NCBI GenBank assembly: GCA_044227505.1
Contig: JBGAWP010000045.1
Coordinates: forward strand, 1-32,080
Length of the DNA: 32,080 nucleotides
Reading direction: 5' to 3'
Source: UBA7236 sp044227505
GTDB lineage: Bacteria > Bacteroidota > Bacteroidia > Chitinophagales > BACL12
Of this stretch, positions 8,373 to 16,036 are shown piece by piece. The notes beneath the pieces are model-generated. The model was not told the DNA's origin, did no database searches, and saw only the letters and a list, made by a program, of their open reading frames with translations. The position numbers and the translations under genes are program-made. Each line of letters starts with the position of its first letter. Position 1 is the stretch's first letter.

Positions 8373-8595
8373 CAAAAAATAAAAAATATCAATCGGATGC
8401 CGACCCTGAAAATTTTGCAAACCATGTAAATCGTGAATAATAAAAAATAACAATCAAAAAATAAAAAATATCAATCGGATGTCAGCCCTGAAAATTTTGC
8501 AAACCATGTAAACCGTGAATAATAAAAAATAACAATAAAAAAATAAAAAATATCAATCGGATACCAGCCCGGAAACTTTTGCAAACCATGTAAAC
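8373..8595. repeat. 82-bp direct tandem repeat, 2.7 copies
   Basis: Copies start at 8373, 8455 and 8537, an exact 82-nt period. Copies 1 and 2 differ at 4 positions; copy 3 is cut off after about 59 nt. Differences cluster in a short variable block following CAATCGGAT. The constant parts contain AAAATTTT and TTTGCAAA, both self-complementary, and a long A-rich block. A decayed fourth copy may lie just upstream, around 8320-8372. No frame in it looks coding; long minus-strand frames here only arise from the repeat itself. Confidence 0.9.
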
Positions 8596-8607
8596 TTTTT
8601 GCTAACC

Positions 8608-8681
8608 CAGAACCTGCCTGACGCTGACGCAGTCGGCAGGCAGGCTCAGAACCCAGAACCCAGAACCCAGAACTCAAAACT
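8608..8681. repeat. CAGAACY heptamer array interrupted by an inverted repeat
   Basis: One CAGAACC unit at 8608-8614 is followed by an inverted repeat whose arms CCTGCCTG (8613-8620) and CAGGCAGG (8637-8644) enclose 16 nt. The heptamer array then resumes: three CAGAACC, CAGAACT and CAAAACT (8647-8681), ending 5 nt before the ATG of the next gene. The inverted repeat looks as if it sits inside an older array. Confidence 0.85.
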
Positions 8682-8686
8682 AAATT

Positions 8687-9400
8687 ATGCAATATTGGTA
8701 CATCACCGGCACCGGATCAGGATTAGGAAATGCAATTGCGCAGGCTGTGTTAATGCGAGGCAATGCAAAGGTGTTTGGATTGTCGAGGCATCAAACAATT
8801 TCACACCCGAATTATGTGCATCATATTATTGATCTAGCGGATCTGGAACAAACAAAAAAATTTAAATTTGAACCCTTTAATAAAAATGATCAGGTAGTCT
8901 TAATTAATAATGCCGGTTCGTTGGGAAAGATCGGATTTGTGGGCAATGTTGATGATGAAACAATTATTGAAACCTATAATCTGAATTGTATTTCTCCGCA
9001 TATTTTGATGGGAAAATTTATTGCTGAATATTCCGGTTGGGAATGCAAAAAAGTGGTGATCAATGTATCGTCGGGTGCTGCTTCAACTCCTTACGATGGA
9101 TGGGGAATTTATTGTGCCAGTAAGGCGGCATTGGAAATGTTGACGCTCTGTATCGCAAAAGAACAGGAACTCATATTAAATAATATTAAATTTTTCTCGA
9201 TTGCACCTGGTGTTATGGATACTGCCATGCAGGAACAAATAAGAAATGTGGATCCGGGAGTTTTTTCAAGAAAAGAAAAATTTGTAGATCTCAATAAAAA
9301 TAAACAACTTTATGATGTGCACGCTGTAGCGGAAAAGTACCTAGAAATTGTAGATAATGCGTATACAATGAAGGAAACTATTCAAAGAATTGTATTATGA
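8687..9400 (+). CDS. Short-chain dehydrogenase/reductase
   Basis: NAD(P)-dependent oxidoreductase of the classical SDR family, 237 residues, cytoplasmic. Visible motifs: cofactor glycine motif TGTGSGLG (7-14), NNAG (74-77), Asn100, Ser128/129 in NVSSG and the catalytic pair Tyr142/Lys146 in YCASK. The arginine in LSRH after the second strand suggests NADP. The C-terminal half (SIAPGVMDT AMQEQIR) resembles the sepiapterin/benzil reductase branch, but the substrate cannot be read from sequence. The stop overlaps the start of the amidohydrolase (ATGA at 9397-9400), so the two are translated together. The start lies 5 nt from the heptamer array. Confidence 0.88.
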   Translation: MQYWYITGTGSGLGNAIAQAVLMRGNAKVFGLSRHQTISHPNYVHHIIDLADLEQTKKFKFEPFNKNDQVVLINNAGSLGKIGFVGNVDDETIIETYNLNCISPHILMGKFIAEYSGWECKKVVINVSSGAASTPYDGWGIYCASKAALEMLTLCIAKEQELILNNIKFFSIAPGVMDTAMQEQIRNVDPGVFSRKEKFVDLNKNKQLYDVHAVAEKYLEIVDNAYTMKETIQRIVL

Positions 9401-11019
9401 TCTATTTTTTACTCGCACTTTTTTCTTTTTCCAAACCGGAACAAATACAGGCAGATCGCATTGTGATGAATGCGAAAATTTATACTGTTGATTCCGCTTT
9501 TACAGTTGCAGAAGCAATGGCAATTTTTGATGGCCGAATTATGGCAATTGGTTCGAATGATTCCATCATGGCAAATTATTGGTCGCTTACCGTGGATGAT
9601 ATGGAAGGCAAAATAATCTATCCCGGATTTATAGATCCGCATTGTCATTTTTTAAATTATGGCATTCAAAAATCCTATACTGATCTCACAAATACAACTT
9701 CTTTTCTTGATGTAACCGAAAGAATTAAATTACACAACACATCAAAAACAGGAGGTTGGGTAATTGGCAGAGGATGGGATCAAAATGATTGGCCGATAAA
9801 AGAATTTCCCGATAAAACTGCATTGGATCAAATTTTTCCCGATAAACCTGTTTATTTAATTCGAGTGGATGGACATGCCGCTCTGGTAAATTCCAAAGCG
9901 CTGGAGATGACAGGTATTAATGAAAAGACTGTTGTGGAAGGCGGTGTGGTCGAAATAAAAAATGGTAAATGCACAGGTATCTTATTGGATAATGCAATGG
10001 AATTGGTCAACAAAAAAATGCCGACAAAAACAAAAACATTTTTGCAAAATTCATTATTAATAGCACAGGAAGATTGTTTTAAGGTTGGATTAACTTCCGT
10101 GCAGGATGCCGGTCTCGATGTATGGGAAATTCAGAACATCAAAGCATTGGACGAGGCGAAAAAACTGGAGATGCGCATGTATGTCATGGTAAATGCAGGC
10201 GAAAAGAATTTTAATTATTTTAAAGAGAATGGAGGAATTTACACCGATCATTTACGCGTACAATCCTTTAAATATTATGCAGATGGCGCTTTAGGCAGCA
10301 GAGGAGCTTCGTTGTTAAAACCTTATAGCGATGATCCTGGCAACACCGGAATTCTATATTTTCCATACGATTCACTTTTAAAAGAAGCGCAGAAAATATA
10401 TGATATGGGATTCCAAATGTGTACGCATGCCATAGGCGATTCGGCGAATAGAATTATGCTGAATATTTATGGTGCCATTTTGCAAGGCAAAAATGATCTG
10501 CGTTGGCGAATCGAACATTGTCAGGTAGTAAATAAGAATGATATCAATAAATTCAGTAAATATTCGATAATACCATCTGTTCAGCCTACTCATTGCACAA
10601 GCGACATGTATTGGGCAGATGAAAGGTTAGGTTCAGAAAGAATTAAATCTGCTTATGCTTATAAAGATCTTTTAAAACAAAATGGATTTATTGTAAATGG
10701 ATCTGATTTTCCTGTGGAGGGTATCAATCCTTTATTCGGATTTTATGCAGCTGTATCAAGAAAAGATCAAAAGAATTTTCCGGAAAAGGGATTTCAAAAA
10801 GAAAATGCATTAACCCGCCAGGAGGCTTTAAGAGGAATGACGATCTGGGCGGCTTATGCCTCATTTGAAGAGGATGAAAAGGGAAGTCTAGAGCCGGGAA
10901 AATACGCCGACTATGTTGTGCTTGAAAAAGATATCATGACCATTCCTGAAAATGACTTGTGGAATGTGAAGGTGTTGCAGACTGTTGTGGGAGGGAGGAT
11001 TATGTATGAAAGTAAATAA
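9397..11019 (+). CDS. YtcJ-type amidohydrolase, possibly exported
   Basis: Metal-dependent hydrolase of the amidohydrolase 3 family (COG1574, YtcJ-like), 540 residues, usual length. The strand leading into the active site ends in GFIDPHCHF, giving His82 and His84 as metal ligands. Later family landmarks are GRGWDQNDWP, the ADGALGSRGA segment, THAIGDSAN, RIEHCQ and GSDFPVE. Before the conserved start (ADRIVMNAKIYTVD) lies an extra hydrophobic stretch, MIYFLLALFSFSKPEQIQ, which reads like a short signal peptide, so the enzyme may act in the periplasm. Members act on amides or esters of varied small molecules; the substrate here is unknown. Start overlaps the upstream SDR stop. Confidence 0.88.
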   Translation: MIYFLLALFSFSKPEQIQADRIVMNAKIYTVDSAFTVAEAMAIFDGRIMAIGSNDSIMANYWSLTVDDMEGKIIYPGFIDPHCHFLNYGIQKSYTDLTNTTSFLDVTERIKLHNTSKTGGWVIGRGWDQNDWPIKEFPDKTALDQIFPDKPVYLIRVDGHAALVNSKALEMTGINEKTVVEGGVVEIKNGKCTGILLDNAMELVNKKMPTKTKTFLQNSLLIAQEDCFKVGLTSVQDAGLDVWEIQNIKALDEAKKLEMRMYVMVNAGEKNFNYFKENGGIYTDHLRVQSFKYYADGALGSRGASLLKPYSDDPGNTGILYFPYDSLLKEAQKIYDMGFQMCTHAIGDSANRIMLNIYGAILQGKNDLRWRIEHCQVVNKNDINKFSKYSIIPSVQPTHCTSDMYWADERLGSERIKSAYAYKDLLKQNGFIVNGSDFPVEGINPLFGFYAAVSRKDQKNFPEKGFQKENALTRQEALRGMTIWAAYASFEEDEKGSLEPGKYADYVVLEKDIMTIPENDLWNVKVLQTVVGGRIMYESK

Positions 11020-11064
11020 TAATAGATTTCGTGAATTTACATTGATCAGGAATAAGAATAAATT

Positions 11065-11433
11065 TTATATTTTATTTCGATAAAGCTCAATAATTTTTTC
11101 CTGTGCACTTAAATTAAAGGTGTCAATATCAATTGAATTCTTTTTTTGAAGTATTAATTCTAGGCGGAAAGAATCTGCTTGATTACAATCAATAATTATA
11201 TCATAATCGGGAAAATAACCCATAGGTTCTTTCCATTTATTTATATTATCTGTTTGGAAAACCTGTATATACCCGCTTTTTTCAAAATTATATACTTCGA
11301 TACTAAATCCAATATTTGTATCAAAAGAATATTCTGGTGCATGATCATCCCTTTTGCATTTAGTGAAAATAATAATTACAATGAGTAAAAGACTCAAGGC
11401 ATGAGTAATTTGAATTATTTTTTTATTGTTCAA
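11065..11433 (-). CDS. Small membrane-anchored or lipoprotein-like protein
   Basis: A 122-residue protein. Residues 10-24 form a hydrophobic segment (LSLLLIVIIIFTK) followed by Cys26 and charged KRDD. The residue before the cysteine is Lys, so the lipobox is imperfect, yet a Cys followed by charged residues is common in surface lipoproteins of this phylum. The rest is a small beta-rich domain with no motif that I recognise. It is convergent with the amidohydrolase gene and separated from the upstream membrane-protein gene by a strong terminator (11459-11501). Function unknown. Confidence 0.6.
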   Translation of the reverse strand: MNNKKIIQITHALSLLLIVIIIFTKCKRDDHAPEYSFDTNIGFSIEVYNFEKSGYIQVFQTDNINKWKEPMGYFPDYDIIIDCNQADSFRLELILQKKNSIDIDTFNLSAQEKIIELYRNKI

Positions 11434-11458
11434 AAAATACTTTGTGATAAATTAATTG

Positions 11459-11501
11459 AAAAAAAAATGTGGCTTCATTACATTTAAGAAATGAAGCCAC
11501 A
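11459..11501 (-). terminator. Strong intrinsic terminator
   Basis: On the minus strand a perfect 12-bp stem (TGTGGCTTCATT paired with AATGAAGCCACA, 10-nt loop) is followed by nine T residues. It lies 19 nt after the stop of the membrane-protein gene at 11521-11946 and upstream of the 11065-11433 gene, so the two are transcribed separately. Confidence 0.9.
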
Positions 11502-11520
11502 CATAAAATTATACTTAAGA

Positions 11521-11946
11521 TCAAGCAGCAGTTTTATTTCCTCTTCCCAACATCCATCCTATTGCACCTCCTATTCCAAATCCCATAACTCCACCTGCCA
11601 ATAATTCTACAATTAAAGCCATATTATTGGTGTACCAATTCATTCCAAAGAGGTAAAAGCTTCCCATCCAAGCACCAATAAGAATACAAACGATTGCTCC
11701 CATCATTGCACCTTTACCAAAACTTTTAATGCCTGCAGAGTTTAGAATATAACAGAGCAAAATTGCCTGAAGTATGCTGCCGAGCACATACCCTAACATT
11801 GCATCTTCTTCAGGCTTCATCAATCCCTCATAGGTTTGAACATTGCCTTGCATGTAATCCATTAACAGGAGGCCATAAATAAGCCATCCCAATAAAAAAC
11901 TTACAACCGCATCAACTAAGGTGGCTAAAATTGTTCTTGAGTTCAT
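11521..11946 (-). CDS. Four-helix membrane protein of unknown function
   Basis: A 141-residue integral membrane protein with about four hydrophobic segments, near residues 7-28, 50-69, 78-98 and 108-136. The last is glycine-rich (GGVMGFGIGGAIGWMLGRG). The pattern recalls small DUF1761-like membrane proteins, but I cannot place it with certainty. No enzymatic motif. It is followed by a strong terminator and has a private upstream region of about 180 bp that also holds the repeats at 12052-12122. Confidence 0.7.
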   Translation of the reverse strand: MNSRTILATLVDAVVSFLLGWLIYGLLLMDYMQGNVQTYEGLMKPEEDAMLGYVLGSILQAILLCYILNSAGIKSFGKGAMMGAIVCILIGAWMGSFYLFGMNWYTNNMALIVELLAGGVMGFGIGGAIGWMLGRGNKTAA

Positions 11947-12051
11947 AATAGTGGTTTTTTTGGTTATAAAATGTTTAGAAAGCTAAAAACTTAAATTTAG
12001 ATTTCAAAACCGCAGAATGTTGAAAAGAAAAGGGCACGTGATGATTATATT

Positions 12052-12122
12052 AGTCACAGTCACAGTCGCAGTCGCAGTCGCAGTCACAGTCGCAGTCAAC
12101 TCAGAACCCAGAACTCAGAACT
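12052..12122. repeat. Hexamer AGTCRC array followed by CAGAACY heptamers
   Basis: Seven hexamers of AGTCAC or AGTCGC plus one AGTCAA (12052-12099) run into three heptamers CAGAACC, CAGAACT, CAGAACT (12102-12122). The array ends 5 nt from the stop codon of the universal stress protein gene, on its 3' side. The change from a 6-nt to a 7-nt period within one array is unusual. Confidence 0.9.
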
Positions 12123-12127
12123 GAAAC

Positions 12128-12979
12128 TCATTCATGATAGATCAACATCGGAACGTTTTCGTGAAAGACCAATTTTTTGGTCATACTGCCTTCAAATACT
12201 TCCAGCCAGTATTTTTTTTGTTTTAGAACTACAAGCAGATCAATGTCGCGACTTTGGATAAAATAGTCGATACCATCTATAATGTTCACATTATCAATGA
12301 GTTCGAAGCTAATTACTCTCCGATTTGCCTCTGATTTGTATTGTTGAATAAAATCGTCAATAATGGCATTTTCTACATCCAGATTGCTGTCGTGAACATG
12401 AAAACACTTGATATGGGAGTCTTCAAAATGTGATGCGAGTTCAATTATGCGGCTAATAATGGAATTATCATTAAAGGTGAGGTCAGTTGCATAAGCGAAA
12501 TTCAGTATTGGCTTTATCTTGTAATGTTCAGGCACAGTAATAATGGGATTATCACATTTCCTGATAATAGAGGCCACATCATTTCCCCCTAAAAATCTTT
12601 TTATTTTTTTGTTTTCCTTTACACACAGCACAACAATGTCTGCTTCTATCTCTTTGGCAGCGCGAGCAACTTCCTCTCCAACAAATCCCATTTTTAACAT
12701 TCCTGAAACTGAAACCATTTCCGGATAATTGTTGCTGTATTTATCCCTTAAGGTGTCCTTAAACAATTTCAATCGTTCCTCCATTGCAGTTTCCGTTATC
12801 TGCATAAGGTTCTCCGATATATCGTTAAATCTCCCCTCATCCATGGTAGGGAAGGTCATTGGCAATGGATAAACATGTATAAGTGTTATAGAAAGGTTCA
12901 GTTTTTTAGCAATATTGAGCGCAAATTCAAAGGTTTTTGCGGATTCATCGCTGAAATCGGTTGGAAACAAAATGCTCAT
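12128..12979 (-). CDS. Tandem universal stress protein (UspA family)
   Basis: A 283-residue protein made of two UspA domains, about 1-150 and 152-283. Domain 1 opens with MSILFPTDFSDESAKTFEFA and ends with FLGGNDVAS then PIITVPE, the region that carries the ATP-binding loop in Usp proteins; the loop here is a variant of the usual G-2x-G-9x-G(S/T). Domain 2 opens with NFAYATDLTFND and ends EGSMTKKL then VPMLIYHE, more diverged. These proteins respond to stress or growth arrest in the cytoplasm; partners are not predictable. It is divergent from the ECF sigma operon, with about 200 bp between the starts. Confidence 0.9.
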   Translation of the reverse strand: MSILFPTDFSDESAKTFEFALNIAKKLNLSITLIHVYPLPMTFPTMDEGRFNDISENLMQITETAMEERLKLFKDTLRDKYSNNYPEMVSVSGMLKMGFVGEEVARAAKEIEADIVVLCVKENKKIKRFLGGNDVASIIRKCDNPIITVPEHYKIKPILNFAYATDLTFNDNSIISRIIELASHFEDSHIKCFHVHDSNLDVENAIIDDFIQQYKSEANRRVISFELIDNVNIIDGIDYFIQSRDIDLLVVLKQKKYWLEVFEGSMTKKLVFHENVPMLIYHE

Positions 12980-13182
12980 GATCTATAGTTTCTGTAAATC
13001 TACTGTAGAATTGAATATTTTGCGATAACCCTTTTCAACTTTTAAGGATATTTGATTAGTTCTAAACCAAAAAGCAGCGTTAATAAAGGTAAAAAGGCCC
13101 CTTTTTGCGATATTTGCAGCAGGAAGGAAAAATATTTGATTCAGCTGTAACCTTTCCTATACTTCAAACGCCATATTGTCGG

Positions 13183-13671
13183 ATGACACCAAAGGAATAT
13201 AACCAGATAGTGGATTTATGGGCTGATGGTGTCTATCGGTTCATCCGGAAAAATCTTCGAAGCGACGACGATTCGCACGATATCGTTCAAAACGCATTCG
13301 AAATTTTATGGAAGAATCACGAAAACGTTCAATTTGACAAGGCTAAAAGTTATCTGTTCAGTACTGCTTATCACAACATGATAGACCATATCCGAAAACA
13401 TAAACGGATGGATTATGTAGAGGAAATTGACGAGGCAGCTAAAGGAGGAACAGCAGATGTTCAGGTAGATGTTAAAGAAGCCATCGAAAAAGCACTTGCA
13501 AAATTGCCGGAAGTGCAAAAAAACTGTGTATTACTTCGCGATTATGAAGGATATGCATACGAGGAGATAGGAGAAATTTTGCAGTTGAGTGAAAGTCAGG
13601 TTAAAGTATATATTTTTCGTGCAAGACAAAGTTTAAAAGAATATTTAGTTAGCATTCATCATTTAATATGA
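13183..13671 (+). CDS. ECF-type RNA polymerase sigma factor
   Basis: A 162-residue extracytoplasmic-function sigma factor. Region 2 spans about residues 5-75 (core: DDDSHDIVQNAFEILWKN and SYLFSTAYHNMIDHIRKHKR) and region 4 about 100-158 (LPEVQKNCVLLRDYEGYAYE, then EIGEILQLSESQVKV and RARQSLKEYL, a helix-turn-helix). I chose MTPKEYNQIVDLW as start; an upstream ATG at 13105 would add 26 residues without family match. The stop overlaps the ATG of the anti-sigma gene (ATGA, 13668-13671), a classic coupled pair. It should direct polymerase to envelope genes, probably including its own operon. Confidence 0.93.
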   Translation: MTPKEYNQIVDLWADGVYRFIRKNLRSDDDSHDIVQNAFEILWKNHENVQFDKAKSYLFSTAYHNMIDHIRKHKRMDYVEEIDEAAKGGTADVQVDVKEAIEKALAKLPEVQKNCVLLRDYEGYAYEEIGEILQLSESQVKVYIFRARQSLKEYLVSIHHLI

Positions 13672-14546
13672 AAATAACAATCAATAATTACGAAGAGTGG
13701 ATGATAGATTACATAGAAGGTAATCTATCAAACGACCAGCGCAAACAATTGGCGGAATTCTTAGAATTTCACCCCGAGTTAAAGGCTGAACTCGAATTAT
13801 TTGAACAAACAAAGTTGCAGCCGGATACAAATTTGGTTTTTGCAAATAAAGAGTTGCTGAAGAAAAAAGACAGTGGCCGTGTTATTACCATGATGAGTTG
13901 GGTGAAATCCTCTGTTGCAGTTGCAGCAGTATTGATGGTGTTTATCGGCGTAAGATATTTCAATAGTAACACAACACAACCTATTGCAATTAAAAAATAC
14001 GAATTTCAAAATACAGAAACTCAGGTTGCATTTGACAGAAATACTGATTCTGTTGTAAATATTAAAAACGAAAATAATAATCAGGAAGAACGATATTACG
14101 CAGAAGAAAAAAAGGAAATAAAAATCCAGGAAGAAAACAAGGATGGACAAGAGCCTGATAAACAAAAATTGAATTTACAAAGAGAGGATATTAATACCAT
14201 TACCGGAATTGAACTAGCACACGTGGAAGAAATTAAATTGGATCCTAAACATTACGATCCTAATTCAATTGAAAATGTTGAGCGCAGGTACCAAAATGAT
14301 CTTGCACGCATAAATAAAAAAGATAAAGAAATAACCACTATATCATTAAATGATAATACCAGTGTGGTGGATTGGTGGAATGATGCAGTGGCTATAGGAG
14401 GGGAGATGGAAAATGTGGTTTCAGGAATTTTGGAATACGATTTTGAACCCTTCGAAAAAAAGACCGGTGGTGAAGAAGTATTAAAAACACGCAGTGTAAA
14501 TATTTTAGGATTCAATTATTACAGCAGAAAAAAAACAAATAATTAA
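13668..14546 (+). CDS. Membrane-bound anti-sigma factor
   Basis: A 292-residue protein partner of the sigma factor. The N-terminal cytoplasmic part (NYEEWMIDYIEGNLS, then FLEFHPELKAELELFE) is the Bacteroidota form of the anti-sigma fold, without zinc ligands. One membrane helix lies at 79-96. The periplasmic part is long, charged and low in complexity (many Glu, Lys, Asn, Gln at 105-175), followed by a more ordered end. It should hold the sigma factor at the membrane until an envelope signal releases it. Translationally coupled to the sigma gene and 21 nt upstream of the third gene of the operon. Family is clear from context and layout; the signal is unknown. Confidence 0.85.
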   Translation: MKITINNYEEWMIDYIEGNLSNDQRKQLAEFLEFHPELKAELELFEQTKLQPDTNLVFANKELLKKKDSGRVITMMSWVKSSVAVAAVLMVFIGVRYFNSNTTQPIAIKKYEFQNTETQVAFDRNTDSVVNIKNENNNQEERYYAEEKKEIKIQEENKDGQEPDKQKLNLQREDINTITGIELAHVEEIKLDPKHYDPNSIENVERRYQNDLARINKKDKEITTISLNDNTSVVDWWNDAVAIGGEMENVVSGILEYDFEPFEKKTGGEEVLKTRSVNILGFNYYSRKKTNN

Positions 14547-14567
14547 AACACAATTAAAATTTAGATT

Positions 14568-15722
14568 ATGAAAAAGTTAGTGTTAATAGCAGCAGTTTTG
14601 ATGAATATTATCGTTGTAACAGCACAGGTAACGCCTCCTGCACCGCCTGAAGCACCAATTATGAAAGTGGAAGGAGATAAGGTTACTATTACAACTGCAA
14701 ATGGGGATGTTTGGATCATTGATAATAATAGGGTGAGTAAAAATGGGACCGTTATTGTAAGTAATTCAGAAGATATGGAGGATGAAATAGAAGATATTCA
14801 GGATGAAATTGAAGATATTCGCGAAGAATCAGCAAATCTTACTCCTGGTTCTGAAGAATATGAAGATCTGATGGATGCCTTAAATGATCTTCAGGATGCA
14901 TTATATGATCTTGGCGGATATTCTTATGAATATAATTATAAAATGGATACACTTCCCGGCGACTCTACTTCAGTAATAGTTGGAAATTGGAGACTTATTG
15001 TGAAGGAAGACGGCGATGATGATGTAGATGTATCTTTTGGAAAAGTTCCGGAAGTGGAAGAAATTGATGATCACTATGTTGATGTTTATGATACAGAATG
15101 GTTACTTTTTGATCTGGGATATAATACTTATTTAAATGCAGATTATGAAGTGCAGGTTGATGCACCTTACAATGCAATGGAGGACCTGAAAGCATTTGGT
15201 TCATGGGATGTGAATTTACATTTATTTCGTTCCAGAGTAAATATTGCGAAAGGATATTTAAATTTCAATTATGGATTAAGTTTCGAATGGCATAACTTCC
15301 GCTACAACGAATCATTTATTATGTTACCTAAAATGGATTCCGTTACCCTCGAATTCGAAAATGCAGAAACAGAACCATACGATTTTAAAAAGAATCGTTT
15401 TTCTACCACTCATTTTACCTTACCGGTAATAATCGGGTTCGAAACAAAACCATGGGATACTGATAAAAGTTTCAGAATGGGTTTTGGATATAGTCCGGGT
15501 ATCATGTTGAAAGGAAAAACAAAAATTGAAAGTGATAACGGTACTGATAAAGTTAAAGATGATTTTAATCTGGCTCCTTTCCGTCACGAAGTAAATTATA
15601 TGATCGGTTATGGCGATTTTAATATCTATGCCAGCTACGATGTAAATGGAATGTTCAGAGATGGCGAAGGCCCTGAATTGCATCCATTTTCAGTAGGCTT
15701 GATTATCAGACAAGGATTTTAA
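14568..15722 (+). CDS. Secreted acidic coiled-coil protein with outer-membrane beta-barrel
   Basis: A 384-residue exported protein, signal peptide MKKLVLIAAVLMNIIVVTAQ. After a proline-rich linker (VTPPAPPEAP) and a small beta segment comes a very acidic coiled-coil-like helix at about 67-115 with repeats of the type EDEIEDIQDEIEDIREE. The C-terminal half (about 180-384) alternates strands in the manner of a small porin-like barrel (PorT/OMP family) and ends in an aromatic residue (RQGF), the usual barrel end. It follows the sigma/anti-sigma pair in one operon and has a terminator at 15756-15788, so it is a likely target and perhaps sensor of that regulon. No known enzyme motif. Confidence 0.75.
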   Translation: MKKLVLIAAVLMNIIVVTAQVTPPAPPEAPIMKVEGDKVTITTANGDVWIIDNNRVSKNGTVIVSNSEDMEDEIEDIQDEIEDIREESANLTPGSEEYEDLMDALNDLQDALYDLGGYSYEYNYKMDTLPGDSTSVIVGNWRLIVKEDGDDDVDVSFGKVPEVEEIDDHYVDVYDTEWLLFDLGYNTYLNADYEVQVDAPYNAMEDLKAFGSWDVNLHLFRSRVNIAKGYLNFNYGLSFEWHNFRYNESFIMLPKMDSVTLEFENAETEPYDFKKNRFSTTHFTLPVIIGFETKPWDTDKSFRMGFGYSPGIMLKGKTKIESDNGTDKVKDDFNLAPFRHEVNYMIGYGDFNIYASYDVNGMFRDGEGPELHPFSVGLIIRQGF

Positions 15723-15755
15723 ATAAAAATTTTCTACATAGGTTTGGTCAACTTA

Positions 15756-15788
15756 AAAGGCGAGGAGGGATTCTCGCCTTTGCTTTTT
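15756..15788 (+). terminator. Intrinsic terminator of the sigma operon
   Basis: A perfect 9-bp stem (AAAGGCGAG paired with CTCGCCTTT, 8-nt loop) followed by GCTTTTT lies 33 nt after the stop of the 384-aa gene. Confidence 0.75.
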
Positions 15789-15846
15789 GTATTTGTCTTA
15801 ATTAATTTTTGTAATAACTAAAAATTTCCATTTAATTGGAGATCAA

Positions 15847-15881
15847 GTCCTTTGTCTTATGTCCTGTGTCCTATGTCCCGT
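15847..15881. repeat. Heptamer tandem array, GTCCTRT type (first copy)
   Basis: Five 7-nt units: GTCCTTT, GTCTTAT, GTCCTGT, GTCCTAT, GTCCCGT. It lies in the gap between the sigma operon and the leftward gene at 16019. The rest of that gap (15882-16003) shows nothing that I can assign. Confidence 0.8.
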
Positions 15882-16003
15882 TCTTTTTTTATTCAAATAA
15901 ACATTTCGGAAAAGAGCTGGCATTTAGTGGGAAGAAATTTAATACCGGCGGTGAGCGTGATTTTTTGGTTGGAATGATGTGTTAGATTCTGATGTCAAGA
16001 CTT

Positions 16004-16036
16004 GTCCTGTGTCAAGTCCTATGTCCTATGTCCTTC
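16004..16036. repeat. Heptamer tandem array, GTCCTRT type, overlapping a gene end
   Basis: Units GTCCTGT, a short GTCAA, GTCCTAT, GTCCTAT, GTCCTTC. The array covers the stop codon (16019-16021) and last codons of the leftward gene, so the final residues GHRT are encoded by repeat units. Confidence 0.85.

Noticed and set aside
8373..8595. CRISPR array
   Set aside because: The 82-bp units follow each other directly without unique spacers, and no cas genes are near.
8184..8692. Minus-strand frames of 89 and 73 residues with similar sequences
   Set aside because: Their similarity comes from the 82-bp tandem repeat that they read through; no start signals or coding character.
13091..13106. AAAAAGG-CC-CCTTTTT palindrome upstream of the sigma gene as terminator or operator
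   Set aside because: The loop is too small for a good hairpin, and no transcript is expected to end here since both flanking genes point away; kept only as a curiosity.
13797..14165. 122-residue hydrophobic minus-strand frame
   Set aside because: Phe/Cys-rich antisense of the Lys/Glu-rich anti-sigma gene, an expected artefact of that composition.
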